In this document: one piece after another, positions 25,706 to 34,752 of the stretch
How positions within the stretch are numbered: the first letter of the stretch is position 1
Layout of the letters: each line of letters starts with the position of its first letter
NCBI GenBank assembly: GCA_934691725.1
Contig: CAKUTF010000013.1
Span: 1-62,517 of the forward strand
Direction: 5' to 3'
Length of the DNA: 62,517 nucleotides
Origin: an uncultured Fibrobacter sp.
Lineage (GTDB): Bacteria; Fibrobacterota; Fibrobacteria; Fibrobacterales; Fibrobacteraceae
Program-made: the position numbers and the translations under genes
Notes under the pieces: model-generated
What the model was told of the DNA's origin: nothing
Seen by the model: only the letters and a program-made list of their open reading frames with translations
Database searches by the model: none

Positions 25706-26002
25706 TTACTTCTTTGCAGCCTTGGACTTCTTCGCAGTGGCCTTGAGTTCGGAACCAACCTTGAACGAAACGACCTTCGTCGCCTTGATCTTGATCTTTT
25801 CGCCGGTGAGCGGGTTGCGACCCTGGCGAGCGGCGCGTTCCTTGACACTGAACGTTCCAAAGCCGATGAGCTGCACCGGACCGCCCTTCTTGATGCCTTC
25901 GGTGATGCCGTCGAGGACAGCGTTCACGGCTGCGGTTGCGGCGACCTTCGTTTCGATGCCAGCGGCTTTCTGAACGAATTCAATGAGTTCTTGCTTGTTC
26001 AT
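25706..26002 (-). CDS. HU-family DNA-binding protein
   Basis: 98 residues. Helical dimerisation core (MNKQELIEFVQKAAG..., residues 1-42), GFGTFSVKERAARQGRNPLTGEKI and the DNA-binding arm IKIKATKVVSF match the HU/IHF family. The GRNP motif with the intercalating proline is intact. A short lysine/alanine-rich tail (TAKKSKAAKK) extends the C-terminus. It bends and compacts DNA as a homodimer. It is transcribed alone from a near-consensus promoter and ends at a strong terminator, fitting an abundant protein. Confidence 0.95.
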   Translation of the reverse strand: MNKQELIEFVQKAAGIETKVAATAAVNAVLDGITEGIKKGGPVQLIGFGTFSVKERAARQGRNPLTGEKIKIKATKVVSFKVGSELKATAKKSKAAKK

Positions 26003-26042
26003 GGATTGATTCTCCTAAGTGAATTTTTGATTCAATGATATT

Positions 26043-26070
26043 ATTATACCTTTTTTTCGGCATAAAACAA
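26043..26070 (-). promoter_or_regulatory. Strong predicted promoter of the HU gene
   Basis: On the minus strand TTGTTT (26070-26065), a 16-nt spacer and TATAAT (26048-26043). Expected start near 26036 gives a leader of ~34 nt with AGGAG before ATG 26002. Confidence 0.7.
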
Positions 26071-26118
26071 GAGTTTTTCTCAAAAAAAATCGCTAAAAAC
26101 CTTATCCCGTGGGGATTC

Positions 26119-27321
26119 TCACGCCTCCGGGGGAATCTCGTCCTTGCGACGGCGAGGAAAAATGCGATGCTCCACATATTCCTGGAAGATGGCGATGACG
26201 ATACAGGTAAAGGGAATCGCGCAGACGAGCCCGATAAAACCGAGGAGCTTTCCCCAGACGGAAATCGAAAGGAGAATCAGGACCGGGGGCAGGTTCATCT
26301 CCGTGCCGACGATTTTCGGGATGATGAACATATCCTCGACAATCTGAATCACCAGATAGATTCCCGCAATGATCAGAACGACTTCCCAGAACGGAAGGCC
26401 CGTGTCGAACGAATAGATGATTCCGAGAAAGAAAGCGATTGGCATACTCGCCACCTGCAGGTAAGGCACCATGTTCAAAATTCCGATAAAGAGGCCGAAG
26501 ACTATCCCCATCGGAAACCCGATGACACCGAATGCGACCGCATAGAGGACTCCCACCAGAAAAGCGACAAGGCTCTGGGAGCGGAAATAGGACTTCATCA
26601 GGAGATTCGTTTTGCGGAGAAGATCCGGTTTTTCAACGGAATCCAGCGGAATCAGGATTCGAAGCTTTCGGGAAATCTTCGGCATGTCGAGCATCAGGAA
26701 TGTCGTGTACATCGCGATAAAGACAACGCTCACCAGTGTGAGAACGACAGAAGCCGTCCCCGAAAGGACGCCCATCGCTCCGGGCAAGAGCTTCGCGACC
26801 ATCGACTGCACCGTTTCCCAGAAGCTTATGTCCTGCAAGGATTCCAGGAACTGCGAACCGGCGGCAAAGCGTTCCATTTCGCCGCGCCAGTCCGAAGGAA
26901 TCAGCGCGAGAAATTTCTGGATCCAGGCGCTATCCGCCATAAAATTTTTGATTAGCGTTCCAAACCGGCTAAACTCCGCGCTTATCTGGGGAATGAAAAT
27001 CAGGCATACGAGCGTAATCGCCGACGCCATCAACACGAGCGTGATAACCGTCGCAGCGACCCGCGCAACCCCACGCGGAATCTTGCGAAATTTCGGATGG
27101 CGGAGAACTATCCGGCAACGCTCCTCGATTGCATCGACAATCGGATTCACGATGTAAGCGATGAGAAAAGCGCCGACAAAAGGCGTCAGGACACCGCGCA
27201 GATAATAGAGCAGGGCAACGCCACAGGCGCATAGAAGTACGATGGAAACGTACTTGAGAATCAGCTTAACGTTTGCAGACGCTTCGCTCGACATTTTCCG
27301 GGTTTGCAATTTTTTTTCCAT
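26119..27321 (-). CDS. AI-2E/PerM family membrane transporter
   Basis: A 400-residue membrane protein with the family layout: two or three N-terminal helices, a large polar loop (~residues 115-190), then five helices with the conserved LNMVPYLQ (usually N-x-IPYxG) and a C-terminal IQIVEDMFIIPKIVG block. Members have been linked to autoinducer-2 export or ion transport; the substrate here is unknown. The ATG at 27321 overlaps the upstream gene by 56 nt; an ATG at 27294 (overlap 29 nt) also has a GGA before it and is a fair alternative. Last gene of a four-gene minus operon. Confidence 0.88.
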   Translation of the reverse strand: MEKKLQTRKMSSEASANVKLILKYVSIVLLCACGVALLYYLRGVLTPFVGAFLIAYIVNPIVDAIEERCRIVLRHPKFRKIPRGVARVAATVITLVLMASAITLVCLIFIPQISAEFSRFGTLIKNFMADSAWIQKFLALIPSDWRGEMERFAAGSQFLESLQDISFWETVQSMVAKLLPGAMGVLSGTASVVLTLVSVVFIAMYTTFLMLDMPKISRKLRILIPLDSVEKPDLLRKTNLLMKSYFRSQSLVAFLVGVLYAVAFGVIGFPMGIVFGLFIGILNMVPYLQVASMPIAFFLGIIYSFDTGLPFWEVVLIIAGIYLVIQIVEDMFIIPKIVGTEMNLPPVLILLSISVWGKLLGFIGLVCAIPFTCIVIAIFQEYVEHRIFPRRRKDEIPPEA

Positions 27322-28027
27322 ACTTCACCACGCTACGAACATAGAGAATCGTTACCAAAACCAATATAATCAGACAGATTCGGACAAGTACCCGGTTCGT
27401 GCCAAAAAACTCCAGTTTCCTGATCTCGATTTCCGTCGGAAGGCCTAGAAGAGAGCCGCGCCCCGTCTCGACCGAAACCAGCAAGACATCGTCTAGATAA
27501 AGGTTTCCGTCCTGTTCGATTCCGCGCAAGTCCAACCAAAGCTCGCTCGGTTTTAAAAGCGAAAGCGGAAGCCGTTTTTCCGAATAAAAGCGAGTCGCCG
27601 GAATTTCCATCCGGAGCGGACGGTAGCTTAAGGCGTCGCCTGGCCTAGAAACCGCCGGATCCCTTGTGGACAAAACAAGCGCGATATCCGCACTTGCCCG
27701 AAACGTAATGGCGACGGAATCGAGCCCCGAGAAATCCACGCCGGAAAGCGAGAGGCTTTCCATTCCGAGCAAAAGGGGAAATTCAATTCCCGCATGGGGA
27801 TGGTACAGGCCGGAATTCAGCACGGCGGAAAAAGCTATCGCACTGTCGCTATCCAAAAAATCGGCAGTCGAAAAGCCGCCTTCCCGGGCGTCCGTGTAAA
27901 TTCGGGGACGCACAGAATCTCCGGGCCACAGGACAAGAGACTTTCGATAAAAGGCGCCACAGATCGCAACGAGAAGAGCGATGCATGCCACATAGAAAAA
28001 CGTCAAGCGCAAAACAGGTCGTTTCAT
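27266..28027 (-). CDS. Membrane-anchored protein with extracytoplasmic beta domain, unknown function
   Basis: 253 residues. A membrane segment at each end (residues ~8-25 and ~214-232) brackets an extracytoplasmic region of beta strands with a carbohydrate-binding-module-like rhythm (SVAITFRASADIALVLSTRD, SELWLDLRGIEQDGNLYLDDVLL). It shares layout with the adjacent upstream protein, and I suspect the two are diverged paralogues. No catalytic motif is visible. Its ATG overlaps the stop of the upstream gene by 4 nt. Confidence 0.65.
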   Translation of the reverse strand: MKRPVLRLTFFYVACIALLVAICGAFYRKSLVLWPGDSVRPRIYTDAREGGFSTADFLDSDSAIAFSAVLNSGLYHPHAGIEFPLLLGMESLSLSGVDFSGLDSVAITFRASADIALVLSTRDPAVSRPGDALSYRPLRMEIPATRFYSEKRLPLSLLKPSELWLDLRGIEQDGNLYLDDVLLVSVETGRGSLLGLPTEIEIRKLEFFGTNRVLVRICLIILVLVTILYVRSVVKYGKKIANPENVERSVCKR

Positions 28028-28746
28028 TTTTTCTTCTTGATGAATCCGAGCGCGACGACGACAATCAGGACGCTCACGGCAAGAAATACGGCAAGTTCAA
28101 TCGTCCCCGTGCCTTTCGCGGAAATGGACAGAAACCGAAATTTCATCGGGACACCGCGCTTCGCGTTCCAGCCCGGCGTGATTTCAAAACGGGCGACATG
28201 TTCCTTGTGGCGTTGGACAAGTTCCTTGTCCGCGCCCGTCTGCGCAAACCAGAAATCGGGAACGTAAAATTCATTGAATGCAATGGAGATCCGATTGTCG
28301 CCTTTTTTGAGCGGAACTTCCTTGAGCATCTGGCGGAACGTATGGAGCGAATCCCTGTTTGTCACATCCGGATCGAACGTCCAGACCTTGACAATGATTT
28401 CGCTAGCCGTTTCCGAATACACGCGCAAAAGGATGGAATCCACCAGGCTCCAGTTTTCATAGCCCCACTTTTTTGTCGGGGAATTTTCGGAGAATGTCCA
28501 GATGATCCCGCACCACGCGTTCTTCGAGACGTCCCCGCCGAGCGTACATTCGAAATCCAAAGCGGAATCCGAAACGCTCATCCGGGTAACCGAAGAGCCG
28601 CCGTCAGTCAAATCGTCATAGGCCAGAACGGTTTCATTTGTACGCAACGGAAAAACGGGGATGGAGAATTCCCGCTTGGGAACAATCACGTAAGCGATAA
28701 AGATGCAGACTGCCGCGACGCTCAGGATTGCGATGCGTTTCGCCAT
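28024..28746 (-). CDS. Membrane-anchored protein with extracytoplasmic beta domain, unknown function (second copy)
   Basis: 240 residues built like its downstream neighbour: an N-terminal membrane segment (~5-21), an extracytoplasmic beta-rich domain (e.g. SILLRVYSETASEIIVKVWTFD, KKGDNRISIAFNEFYVPDF) and a C-terminal membrane segment ending in KKKK. The inner domain resembles galactose-binding-like beta sandwiches that bind sugar polymers in cellulose degraders, but this is only by strand pattern. It overlaps the upstream zinc-ribbon gene by 25 nt. Confidence 0.65.
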   Translation of the reverse strand: MAKRIAILSVAAVCIFIAYVIVPKREFSIPVFPLRTNETVLAYDDLTDGGSSVTRMSVSDSALDFECTLGGDVSKNAWCGIIWTFSENSPTKKWGYENWSLVDSILLRVYSETASEIIVKVWTFDPDVTNRDSLHTFRQMLKEVPLKKGDNRISIAFNEFYVPDFWFAQTGADKELVQRHKEHVARFEITPGWNAKRGVPMKFRFLSISAKGTGTIELAVFLAVSVLIVVVALGFIKKKK

Positions 28747-29270
28747 TCACGCTCCGAACCGTTTTCGAGAATTTCCTTGAACTTCAAATTATATTGTATC
28801 GCTTCGAAAGAATCGTCTTCGGCATCCCCGGAGCCAAAAATCTTATCCACAAGTTTTGAAAGCAAAACGATAAAGGCGAAATGATGTTTTTTCTTGGAAG
28901 AGACGAACATTTCATCCGAAGGAGCCATCCGACGTAAAATTTTCGCCATCGTCGAAGCGGGCAGCTGGAACATGTTGCAGCAAACCGCCACTTTTCCAGG
29001 GATTCCGTAATCGGGCAAGTTTCCCGGCACGAGCCTTTCCCCGTGATCGATGCAGCGAGCGGATTCGTCGGGTTCAACCCAGTCCGCCTTGCGCTTTTCT
29101 AGAGCGAGAAGCCACATTGCCCGCGTCTTGTCAAAGACTTCGCGCCGAAACGCCATGGTCTTGTCGCTCGGGAAAAAAGTGGCAAGACAGTGCGGACAGA
29201 TTCGCAAGTCAAGACGGGAAAGTTCGACCTGTTTCGTTTCGGATTTGCAAAAGGGGCAAGAGCTGTTCAT
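28722..29270 (-). CDS. Zinc-ribbon protein of unknown function
   Basis: 182 residues. The N-terminus holds a four-cysteine zinc ribbon, CPFC (residues 5-8) and CPHC (~25-28), of the transcription-factor-like type. A middle segment has CxDH and CC cysteines that may form a second site. The C-terminus is helical and basic, with no membrane segment. It may bind nucleic acid or protein. Only 29 nt separate its ATG from the divergent plus-strand start at 29300. AGGA lies before the ATG. It heads the operon with two beta-domain membrane proteins and an AI-2E transporter. Confidence 0.7.
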   Translation of the reverse strand: MNSSCPFCKSETKQVELSRLDLRICPHCLATFFPSDKTMAFRREVFDKTRAMWLLALEKRKADWVEPDESARCIDHGERLVPGNLPDYGIPGKVAVCCNMFQLPASTMAKILRRMAPSDEMFVSSKKKHHFAFIVLLSKLVDKIFGSGDAEDDSFEAIQYNLKFKEILENGSEREWRNASQS

Positions 29271-29299
29271 CGTTCCTAGAAAATAGTAAATTTTGGGCT

Positions 29300-30121
29300 A
29301 TGGCAAAAGTAATCTCTGTTACAGTACAAAATTTTCAGACCGAGGTGATGCAGGAAGCGGAAACCCGCCCGGTCGTTCTCACATTCGCTTCGTCCCAGAT
29401 GCCGGAATGCGAAGGCTATAACGCGGTGCTCGAAAGGCTTTCCGCGGAGCTGGACTTTACGCTCGGCGAAATAGACCTGGACACGCCGGACAACATGGCT
29501 TTCGTCCAGACGTTCCGAATCCAGTCGCTCCCGTTTGTAGTCGTCCTTTCCAAAGGGGAAATGGCCGATGCCATCCAGGGAACGCTTCCGGAAGAGGAAC
29601 TCAAGAAACGGCTTTCGCCTTTCTTCGTTTCCGAAGAAGAGCGCAGAAAAATGGCAATCGAAGAAGCGGTCGGAAGCGGAAACTTCAAAGAAGCCAAAGC
29701 CGCGCTCGAAGCGGAACTCGAAAAAAAATCCGACGACCACTTTAGAATTCTCCTTGCGAAATGCGAATTGGGAATGGACAATGCCGAAAGGGCAAAGGAA
29801 ATTCTCCGCGAAATCCCGGAAAACAGTGCGGAATCCGCAAACGCCAAGTCGCTCCTTGAACTAATGGACCTTCTTGTCGAAGCGGCAAGGACGGACTCCG
29901 TCGAAGGCGACGCCAAGGCATTCCGAACCGCTTGCAAGGACGCCTCCCGAAAGGATTATCGCGCTGCGCTCGAAGAATTTTTTAGGCTCGCGATGACAAG
30001 CCCCGACTTCCGCGACGGCGCGGCAAAGAAATCGATGCTCGTCCTGTTCAACGTTTTGGGACCGAAGGATCCGCTCACCTGGGAATACCGATCCAAGCTG
30101 AACACGATGCTCTTTATTTAA
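29300..30121 (+). CDS. Thioredoxin-fold/TPR protein of the YbbN (CnoX) type
   Basis: 273 residues: an N-terminal thioredoxin-like domain (1-~108) and a C-terminal TPR-like helical region, the layout of YbbN/CnoX holdases that hand oxidatively damaged proteins to chaperones. The usual WCGPC is replaced by SSQMPEC: only the second cysteine is kept, so it is not a disulfide reductase. The cis-Pro loop is present (SLPFVVVL). The start is placed at 29300, where the domain begins; no Shine-Dalgarno is seen, and TAAATT lies 7 nt upstream, suggesting a leaderless transcript. First gene of a 12-gene operon. Confidence 0.8.
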   Translation: MAKVISVTVQNFQTEVMQEAETRPVVLTFASSQMPECEGYNAVLERLSAELDFTLGEIDLDTPDNMAFVQTFRIQSLPFVVVLSKGEMADAIQGTLPEEELKKRLSPFFVSEEERRKMAIEEAVGSGNFKEAKAALEAELEKKSDDHFRILLAKCELGMDNAERAKEILREIPENSAESANAKSLLELMDLLVEAARTDSVEGDAKAFRTACKDASRKDYRAALEEFFRLAMTSPDFRDGAAKKSMLVLFNVLGPKDPLTWEYRSKLNTMLFI

Positions 30122-30139
30122 ATGCTTTTCCGAGGTTCC

Positions 30140-31594
30140 ATGCGAAAGATTCTCTTTGGAATTTTCCTGTCCATGCAGACGACGCTTTTCGCCATTGACT
30201 TTCCGATTCATCGGGAAGTTCTCGGCAACGGTCTCACCGTTCTGCTATACCCCAACCACCAGGCTCCAACGGTCAGCTGCCGGCTGTTCTACGTCACGGG
30301 TTCCGTAAACGAGGTCCCCGGAAAATCCGGGCTTGCGCACCTGCTCGAACACGAACTTTTCAAGGGGACAAAAACGGTCGGAGTGACGGACTTCGCCAAG
30401 GATTCCGTCCTGATGGCAAAAGAGGATTCCGTCATGGCCCTCGCCCGCAAAGCACTTCTCGAAAACGATTCCGCCGGAGCAAAGAAGTTTCGCACCGAAT
30501 ATGATTCCCTGGTCGAAATCCAGCGACAATTCCTAGTGAAGGAAGAACTCTGGAGCGCTTACCAGCAAGCGGGCGGAACGGGATTAAATGCCTTCACGAC
30601 AGACCTGATGACCGCATACATCGTGACGCTTCCGAAAAACCGGATAGAACTATTCCTCTATCTCGAAGCAGACCGGATGCAAAACGCGATTCTCCGGGAG
30701 TTCTACTCCGAGCGCGACGTCGTCCGGGAAGAGCGAAGAATGCGCTACGACGACAGGCCGACAGGCCGCTATTTCGAAACGCTGAACGGAATGGAATTCG
30801 AAGCGTTCCCCTACCGCATTCCGACAATCGGCTGGCCATCGGACATCATGAACCTGACCCGCGAACAGGCTGCGGAACATTACCGAAAATATTACAAGCC
30901 GCGCAACGCGATTTTAGTCCTCGCCGGAGATCTCGACACGCTCGAAACGATGAAGCTCGTCAAAAGGTATTTCGAAAACATCCCACCGGGAGAAGCCTTC
31001 GCACCGATTACGGTCCGCGACCCGGAACAGGCCGGAGAAAAGCGCCTCACCGTTTACCGCCCCGACGCCCCTAACCGAATCGACATCGCCTTCAAGACAC
31101 CGGCAATCGGAGACGAAACGCTCTATGCGCTCGACGTAATCGAGGGTGTTCTCAACGGGCGTTCGGGCAGGCTCTACAAAAAACTTGTCGAAGAAAAAGG
31201 AATCGCGACTGCGGCAAAATCGGGCAACAGCGTAAACAAGTATGTTTCGGAATTTTCGATTTACGTTTCAATCAAACCGGACGCAAATCCCGATTCCGTC
31301 GAAGCTCTCGTCTGGGAAGAACTTGAACGCCTGAAAACCGAGCCGGTCTCCGAACGCGAACTGCAGAAAGTGAAGAACCGCGCCACCATGGCTCTCGTCG
31401 AAAGTTTCCAGAATATGGAAAATGTCGCAACGCAGCTCGCCTGGTACGAAATGTTCGGCGATTACCGAATTCTCCTGGATTGGCCTAAAAAGCTCGAAAG
31501 CGTTACGCCGCAAAAGGTCCAGGACGCGGCAACGAAAATATTCCGGCACAGGAACGCAACTGTCGGAAGATTGCTCAAAGGGGACGAACGCTAA
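30140..31594 (+). CDS. M16 family zinc metallopeptidase (active subunit), exported
   Basis: 484 residues with a Sec signal peptide (ending near LFAID). The inverted zinc motif HxxEH is intact as H67-L-L-E70-H71, with the distal Glu expected in the EERRMRYDD region. It belongs with the pitrilysin/insulinase clan that degrades peptides or processes exported proteins in the periplasm. A second, inactive-looking M16 subunit follows with a 1-nt TAATG overlap; such pairs form heterodimers. The ATG at 30140 is preferred to one 18 nt upstream because GAGG lies 5 nt before it. Confidence 0.92.
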   Translation: MRKILFGIFLSMQTTLFAIDFPIHREVLGNGLTVLLYPNHQAPTVSCRLFYVTGSVNEVPGKSGLAHLLEHELFKGTKTVGVTDFAKDSVLMAKEDSVMALARKALLENDSAGAKKFRTEYDSLVEIQRQFLVKEELWSAYQQAGGTGLNAFTTDLMTAYIVTLPKNRIELFLYLEADRMQNAILREFYSERDVVREERRMRYDDRPTGRYFETLNGMEFEAFPYRIPTIGWPSDIMNLTREQAAEHYRKYYKPRNAILVLAGDLDTLETMKLVKRYFENIPPGEAFAPITVRDPEQAGEKRLTVYRPDAPNRIDIAFKTPAIGDETLYALDVIEGVLNGRSGRLYKKLVEEKGIATAAKSGNSVNKYVSEFSIYVSIKPDANPDSVEALVWEELERLKTEPVSERELQKVKNRATMALVESFQNMENVATQLAWYEMFGDYRILLDWPKKLESVTPQKVQDAATKIFRHRNATVGRLLKGDER

Positions 31595-33081
31595 TGAATT
31601 TCAAACTTTTCCTCGCCATTGCAGCCTCTTCGCTCATCGCCTGTTCGGGAACATCCAAGCCAAAGAAAATTTCACCGGCGGCGGAAATTCCGACAGTTGA
31701 AAAATCTGTGGAAAACAAGCCGGAAATTCCCGCTTCCTACAAGGAAATCGCCTATCCCGAATTCAAATACAACGCTCCGTTTCCGGCGGATTTCCGGGTA
31801 AAAATTACCGACAGCATCACGGGCTACATCCAGGAAGACAGAACGCTTCCCCTGGTCCACTTCAACATTTTTTTCAAGGACCCTTTTGTCGCGGACAGCG
31901 TTTCAAACGAAGCCTCCTATGAACTTTTGTCATCGATGTTTCGCCGCGGAGGTTCCACGAAACTTTCCCCGCAAGCCCTAGACGATTCGCTCGAATTCAT
32001 CGCAGCCTCCCTCGCCGGAGCCGTCGGAACTTTCCAGAGCGTCATCGGCATCGAATGCATGACCAAGGATTTTCCGAAGCTTCTCGCTCTCGCCAAGGAC
32101 GTTTTCCTCTCGCCGGCCTTTGACGAAAAAGCCCTCGAAATCCAAAAGGCAAACGCAGCAAAAGCCTACGAGCACCGCTTCGACAATCCGGCGGGAATCC
32201 TTGCCGCACTCGATAAGTTTGCCAACTACGAACCGAATCCGCGACTCTGGAACGCGACAGCCGACGAATTTCAAAAAACTTCCCGCGACGACCTGCGGAA
32301 AATCGCAAAGGACCGCTTTCATTCCGCGCGCATCGTCTTTGCAATCGCCGGGGACTTTGACCGGGATTCCATGACGGTAGCTCTCCGGGAATATTTCAAG
32401 ACGTGGCCTACCGCCGCGCAAAACAAGACGGAAATTCCACCGATAAGGCTCAAAAACAAGCCCGGAATCTATCTGGTCGATAAGGATATTTCCCAGGCAA
32501 ACATTTCCATGAGCGCGCCTTTTGTCAAGCGCCCACATCCGGATTATTACCCGGCAGCGGTTTCGAGCTTCATCCTCGGCGGTGGCTCGTTTTCTTCGCG
32601 CCTGATGTCCCGCGTCCGCTCGGACAACGGTCTCGCTTACAGCATCTACAGCACGGTCGATAACGATTACCGCGACACGGGACTTGTGACTATCGCCCTG
32701 CAGACAAAGGTCGAAAGCGCAAGCGAAGCGCTCCAGCTTATCAAGGAAGAAGTACTAAAACTTGCGAAAGAAGGCCCGACCGAAGCGGAACTGGAACAGG
32801 CGAAGAAGACGCTCATCGAAAGCCTCCCGAGCCTTTTTGATTCTCCGGCAAGCACGACAGTCCTTTTTGCCAAGGGCGAGCTTCTAGGCAAGGAAGATTC
32901 CCACTACATCGATTACGTAAACGAAATAAACAAGGTGACCGCGGAACAGGTCAAGCAGATGATAGCCAAGTATTTCGACCCGGACAAGATGACCGTCTCC
33001 GTCGTCGGTCCCGCCGAAAAATTAAAGGATATCGGAAACTTCACCGTCGTTCCGCTCGACAGTCTCGATTTTAGAAAGTGA
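31594..33081 (+). CDS. M16 family peptidase-like lipoprotein (inactive partner)
   Basis: 495 residues. It has a lipoprotein signal (lipobox LIAC, Cys about residue 17) and two M16 half domains, but no HxxEH; the corresponding region reads ELLSSMFRRGG. The substrate-binding Arg/Tyr element of the second subunit is kept (SRLMSRVRSDNGLAYSIYS). In two-subunit M16 peptidases one partner carries zinc and the other this Arg/Tyr pair, so it should complete the enzyme encoded just upstream. The lipid anchor would hold the complex at a membrane. Confidence 0.9.
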   Translation: MNFKLFLAIAASSLIACSGTSKPKKISPAAEIPTVEKSVENKPEIPASYKEIAYPEFKYNAPFPADFRVKITDSITGYIQEDRTLPLVHFNIFFKDPFVADSVSNEASYELLSSMFRRGGSTKLSPQALDDSLEFIAASLAGAVGTFQSVIGIECMTKDFPKLLALAKDVFLSPAFDEKALEIQKANAAKAYEHRFDNPAGILAALDKFANYEPNPRLWNATADEFQKTSRDDLRKIAKDRFHSARIVFAIAGDFDRDSMTVALREYFKTWPTAAQNKTEIPPIRLKNKPGIYLVDKDISQANISMSAPFVKRPHPDYYPAAVSSFILGGGSFSSRLMSRVRSDNGLAYSIYSTVDNDYRDTGLVTIALQTKVESASEALQLIKEEVLKLAKEGPTEAELEQAKKTLIESLPSLFDSPASTTVLFAKGELLGKEDSHYIDYVNEINKVTAEQVKQMIAKYFDPDKMTVSVVGPAEKLKDIGNFTVVPLDSLDFRK

Positions 33082-33088
33082 GTTCCGG

Positions 33089-34045
33089 TTGAAGTTTTTC
33101 CCCGTTATCCTTTTCGCGTTCTTCACATTCGCAAACGCCGGGCCGACAAAAGGCGAGTTGCGTCACAACGCCTGCGCCGCGACAAAGGCTTGCCTCGGAA
33201 CCATCCTGCCGAGATGCTCCGAAGGGGACCTCGCTCCCGTCGAAAATATCAAATACGACAAGGAATTTTGCGAACCGTTCGAAGACCTGAGAGGACGCGG
33301 AATCGATTTGCAGAGTCCCGTCACCTTTGAAATTTTCGGCCATCTCGGGAACCGCTACCGGGTCATCTACGAAACTTCGGGAGAGCTTCCCGTGAGCGGC
33401 GACATGATGAGCTATCTCTTCGACCACTTTCCGTTTACGACAGTTCTTGTCAATCTTTTTCAGGGAACCGAATATACCATCCATTACAATTCCGCGAACC
33501 AGAGGCTATTCAGCGGTAACAACGGGGGAAACCTTTTCGGAGATTTCTACTGGGTCCTCCAGGACAGCGCGGGAACCGAAAAAGGATTTCACAATGTTTT
33601 CTACGGAAGCGGGCGCTGCAAAATCCTGAAATGGAACCTGCACGGAATCGCGGTCGCCGTCTTGGACATGCATCCGGAAAACGGACGGACGCACTACCGC
33701 TTCAAGGCTATCGTCTTTCCGGCAAACGCCGTTCTCAATTCCATCATGAAAATGGGATTTTTCCGCGACGTGGTCAATTCCAAAATCGCGGAAATCATCA
33801 AGAACATTTCGGAATCCTCCGAAAGCTATGTCGCGGGAAACCATGCGCCGGTCGATACATCGTCCATTCTCAAAAGCCCGCGCTTTGCACCGGAACTCGC
33901 CGAATTCCGGGAAGTCGCCGCTGGAAAACTCAAATGGACGGTCGGAGACGCCGTCGAAAAGAGAAAACGGGCTGCGCAACGGCAAAATCCCGTTTTCGTC
34001 ACGGAAACCCCGATGATCTTTAAACAAATGAACCCAGGAAAATAG
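33089..34045 (+). CDS. Secreted protein of unknown function
   Basis: 318 residues starting at TTG (33089) with a clear signal peptide (KFFPVILFAFFTFANAG). The mature part has conserved-looking aromatic/beta segments (FLHLGNRYRV-like, NGGNLFGDFYWVLQDSAG, KILKWNLHGIAVAVLDMHPENG) and four early cysteines that may pair in the periplasm. I do not recognise a family. It is located 7 nt after the M16 pair and 8 nt before trmH, so it is co-transcribed with envelope genes. Confidence 0.68.
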   Translation: MKFFPVILFAFFTFANAGPTKGELRHNACAATKACLGTILPRCSEGDLAPVENIKYDKEFCEPFEDLRGRGIDLQSPVTFEIFGHLGNRYRVIYETSGELPVSGDMMSYLFDHFPFTTVLVNLFQGTEYTIHYNSANQRLFSGNNGGNLFGDFYWVLQDSAGTEKGFHNVFYGSGRCKILKWNLHGIAVAVLDMHPENGRTHYRFKAIVFPANAVLNSIMKMGFFRDVVNSKIAEIIKNISESSESYVAGNHAPVDTSSILKSPRFAPELAEFREVAAGKLKWTVGDAVEKRKRAAQRQNPVFVTETPMIFKQMNPGK

Positions 34046-34053
34046 AAGGTTCC

Positions 34054-34734
34054 ATGTCCAACTACATCTATTCCTCTCCAGAAATGCAGGCGAAAATCGA
34101 AGCGCTTCTTCCGCGAATCACCGAACATCGTCGCGACCTTCTGTTCAAGGTTGTGCAGAACCGTACAAGGCATTTCTGCATGGTCCTCGAAGACCTTTTC
34201 GACCCGCACAACATTTCCGCGGTCATCCGGACGGCGGAAGTCTTTGGACTCGAAGACGTGCATGTCATCGAAGAAGTAAACCCGTATAAAATCAACAAGT
34301 CCATTTTAAAAGGCTCTATCAAATGGATGGACATCTATCTGTATAAAAAGCGAAAAGCCTGTCTCGAGCATCTCCGAAAGAAAGGCTACCAAATCGCAGT
34401 CGCGAGCACCAATACGGAAAATTCCGTTCTAGACCTGGACCTTTCGAAGCCAACGGCTTTTTACCTCGGCAGCGAATTTACGGGAAACCATCCCGATACG
34501 CTTGCCGCTGCGGATGCGGAGTTCAAGCTTCCCCAATACGGAATCACGGAATCTATGAACGTCTCTGTCGCCGGCGGCGTTCTGATGTGCTACCTCGACC
34601 ATTTCATGCAAAAGAAAGGCCGAGCGGCATACACACTTTCCCCGGAAGAACGCGATGCGCTTCTCCTCGAGTGGCTTGAACGGCACTTAAACGACGAAAG
34701 CGCATCCAGTTCCGTCAAGCGCATTGACGAATAA
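34054..34734 (+). CDS. trmH: tRNA (guanosine(18)-2'-O)-methyltransferase
   Basis: 226 residues of the SPOUT class. N-terminal RRDLLFKVVQNRTRHFCMV and LEDLFDPHNISAVIRTAEVFG are the TrmH signature. The C-terminal knot shows YLGSEFTGNH and the SAM loop ITESMNVSVAGGVLMCYL. It methylates the ribose of G18 in the D loop of tRNAs with SAM. TrmL or RlmB are the alternatives; the N-terminal block fits TrmH best. Confidence 0.9.
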   Translation: MSNYIYSSPEMQAKIEALLPRITEHRRDLLFKVVQNRTRHFCMVLEDLFDPHNISAVIRTAEVFGLEDVHVIEEVNPYKINKSILKGSIKWMDIYLYKKRKACLEHLRKKGYQIAVASTNTENSVLDLDLSKPTAFYLGSEFTGNHPDTLAAADAEFKLPQYGITESMNVSVAGGVLMCYLDHFMQKKGRAAYTLSPEERDALLLEWLERHLNDESASSSVKRIDE

Positions 34735-34752
34735 ACTAAATTAAGTTCTGCG

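Noticed and set aside
25384..25860. 158-codon version of the tiny lipoprotein gene
   Set aside because: The extension runs antisense-like through the HU terminator and into HU; only the last 55 codons have a start, signal peptide and plausible composition.
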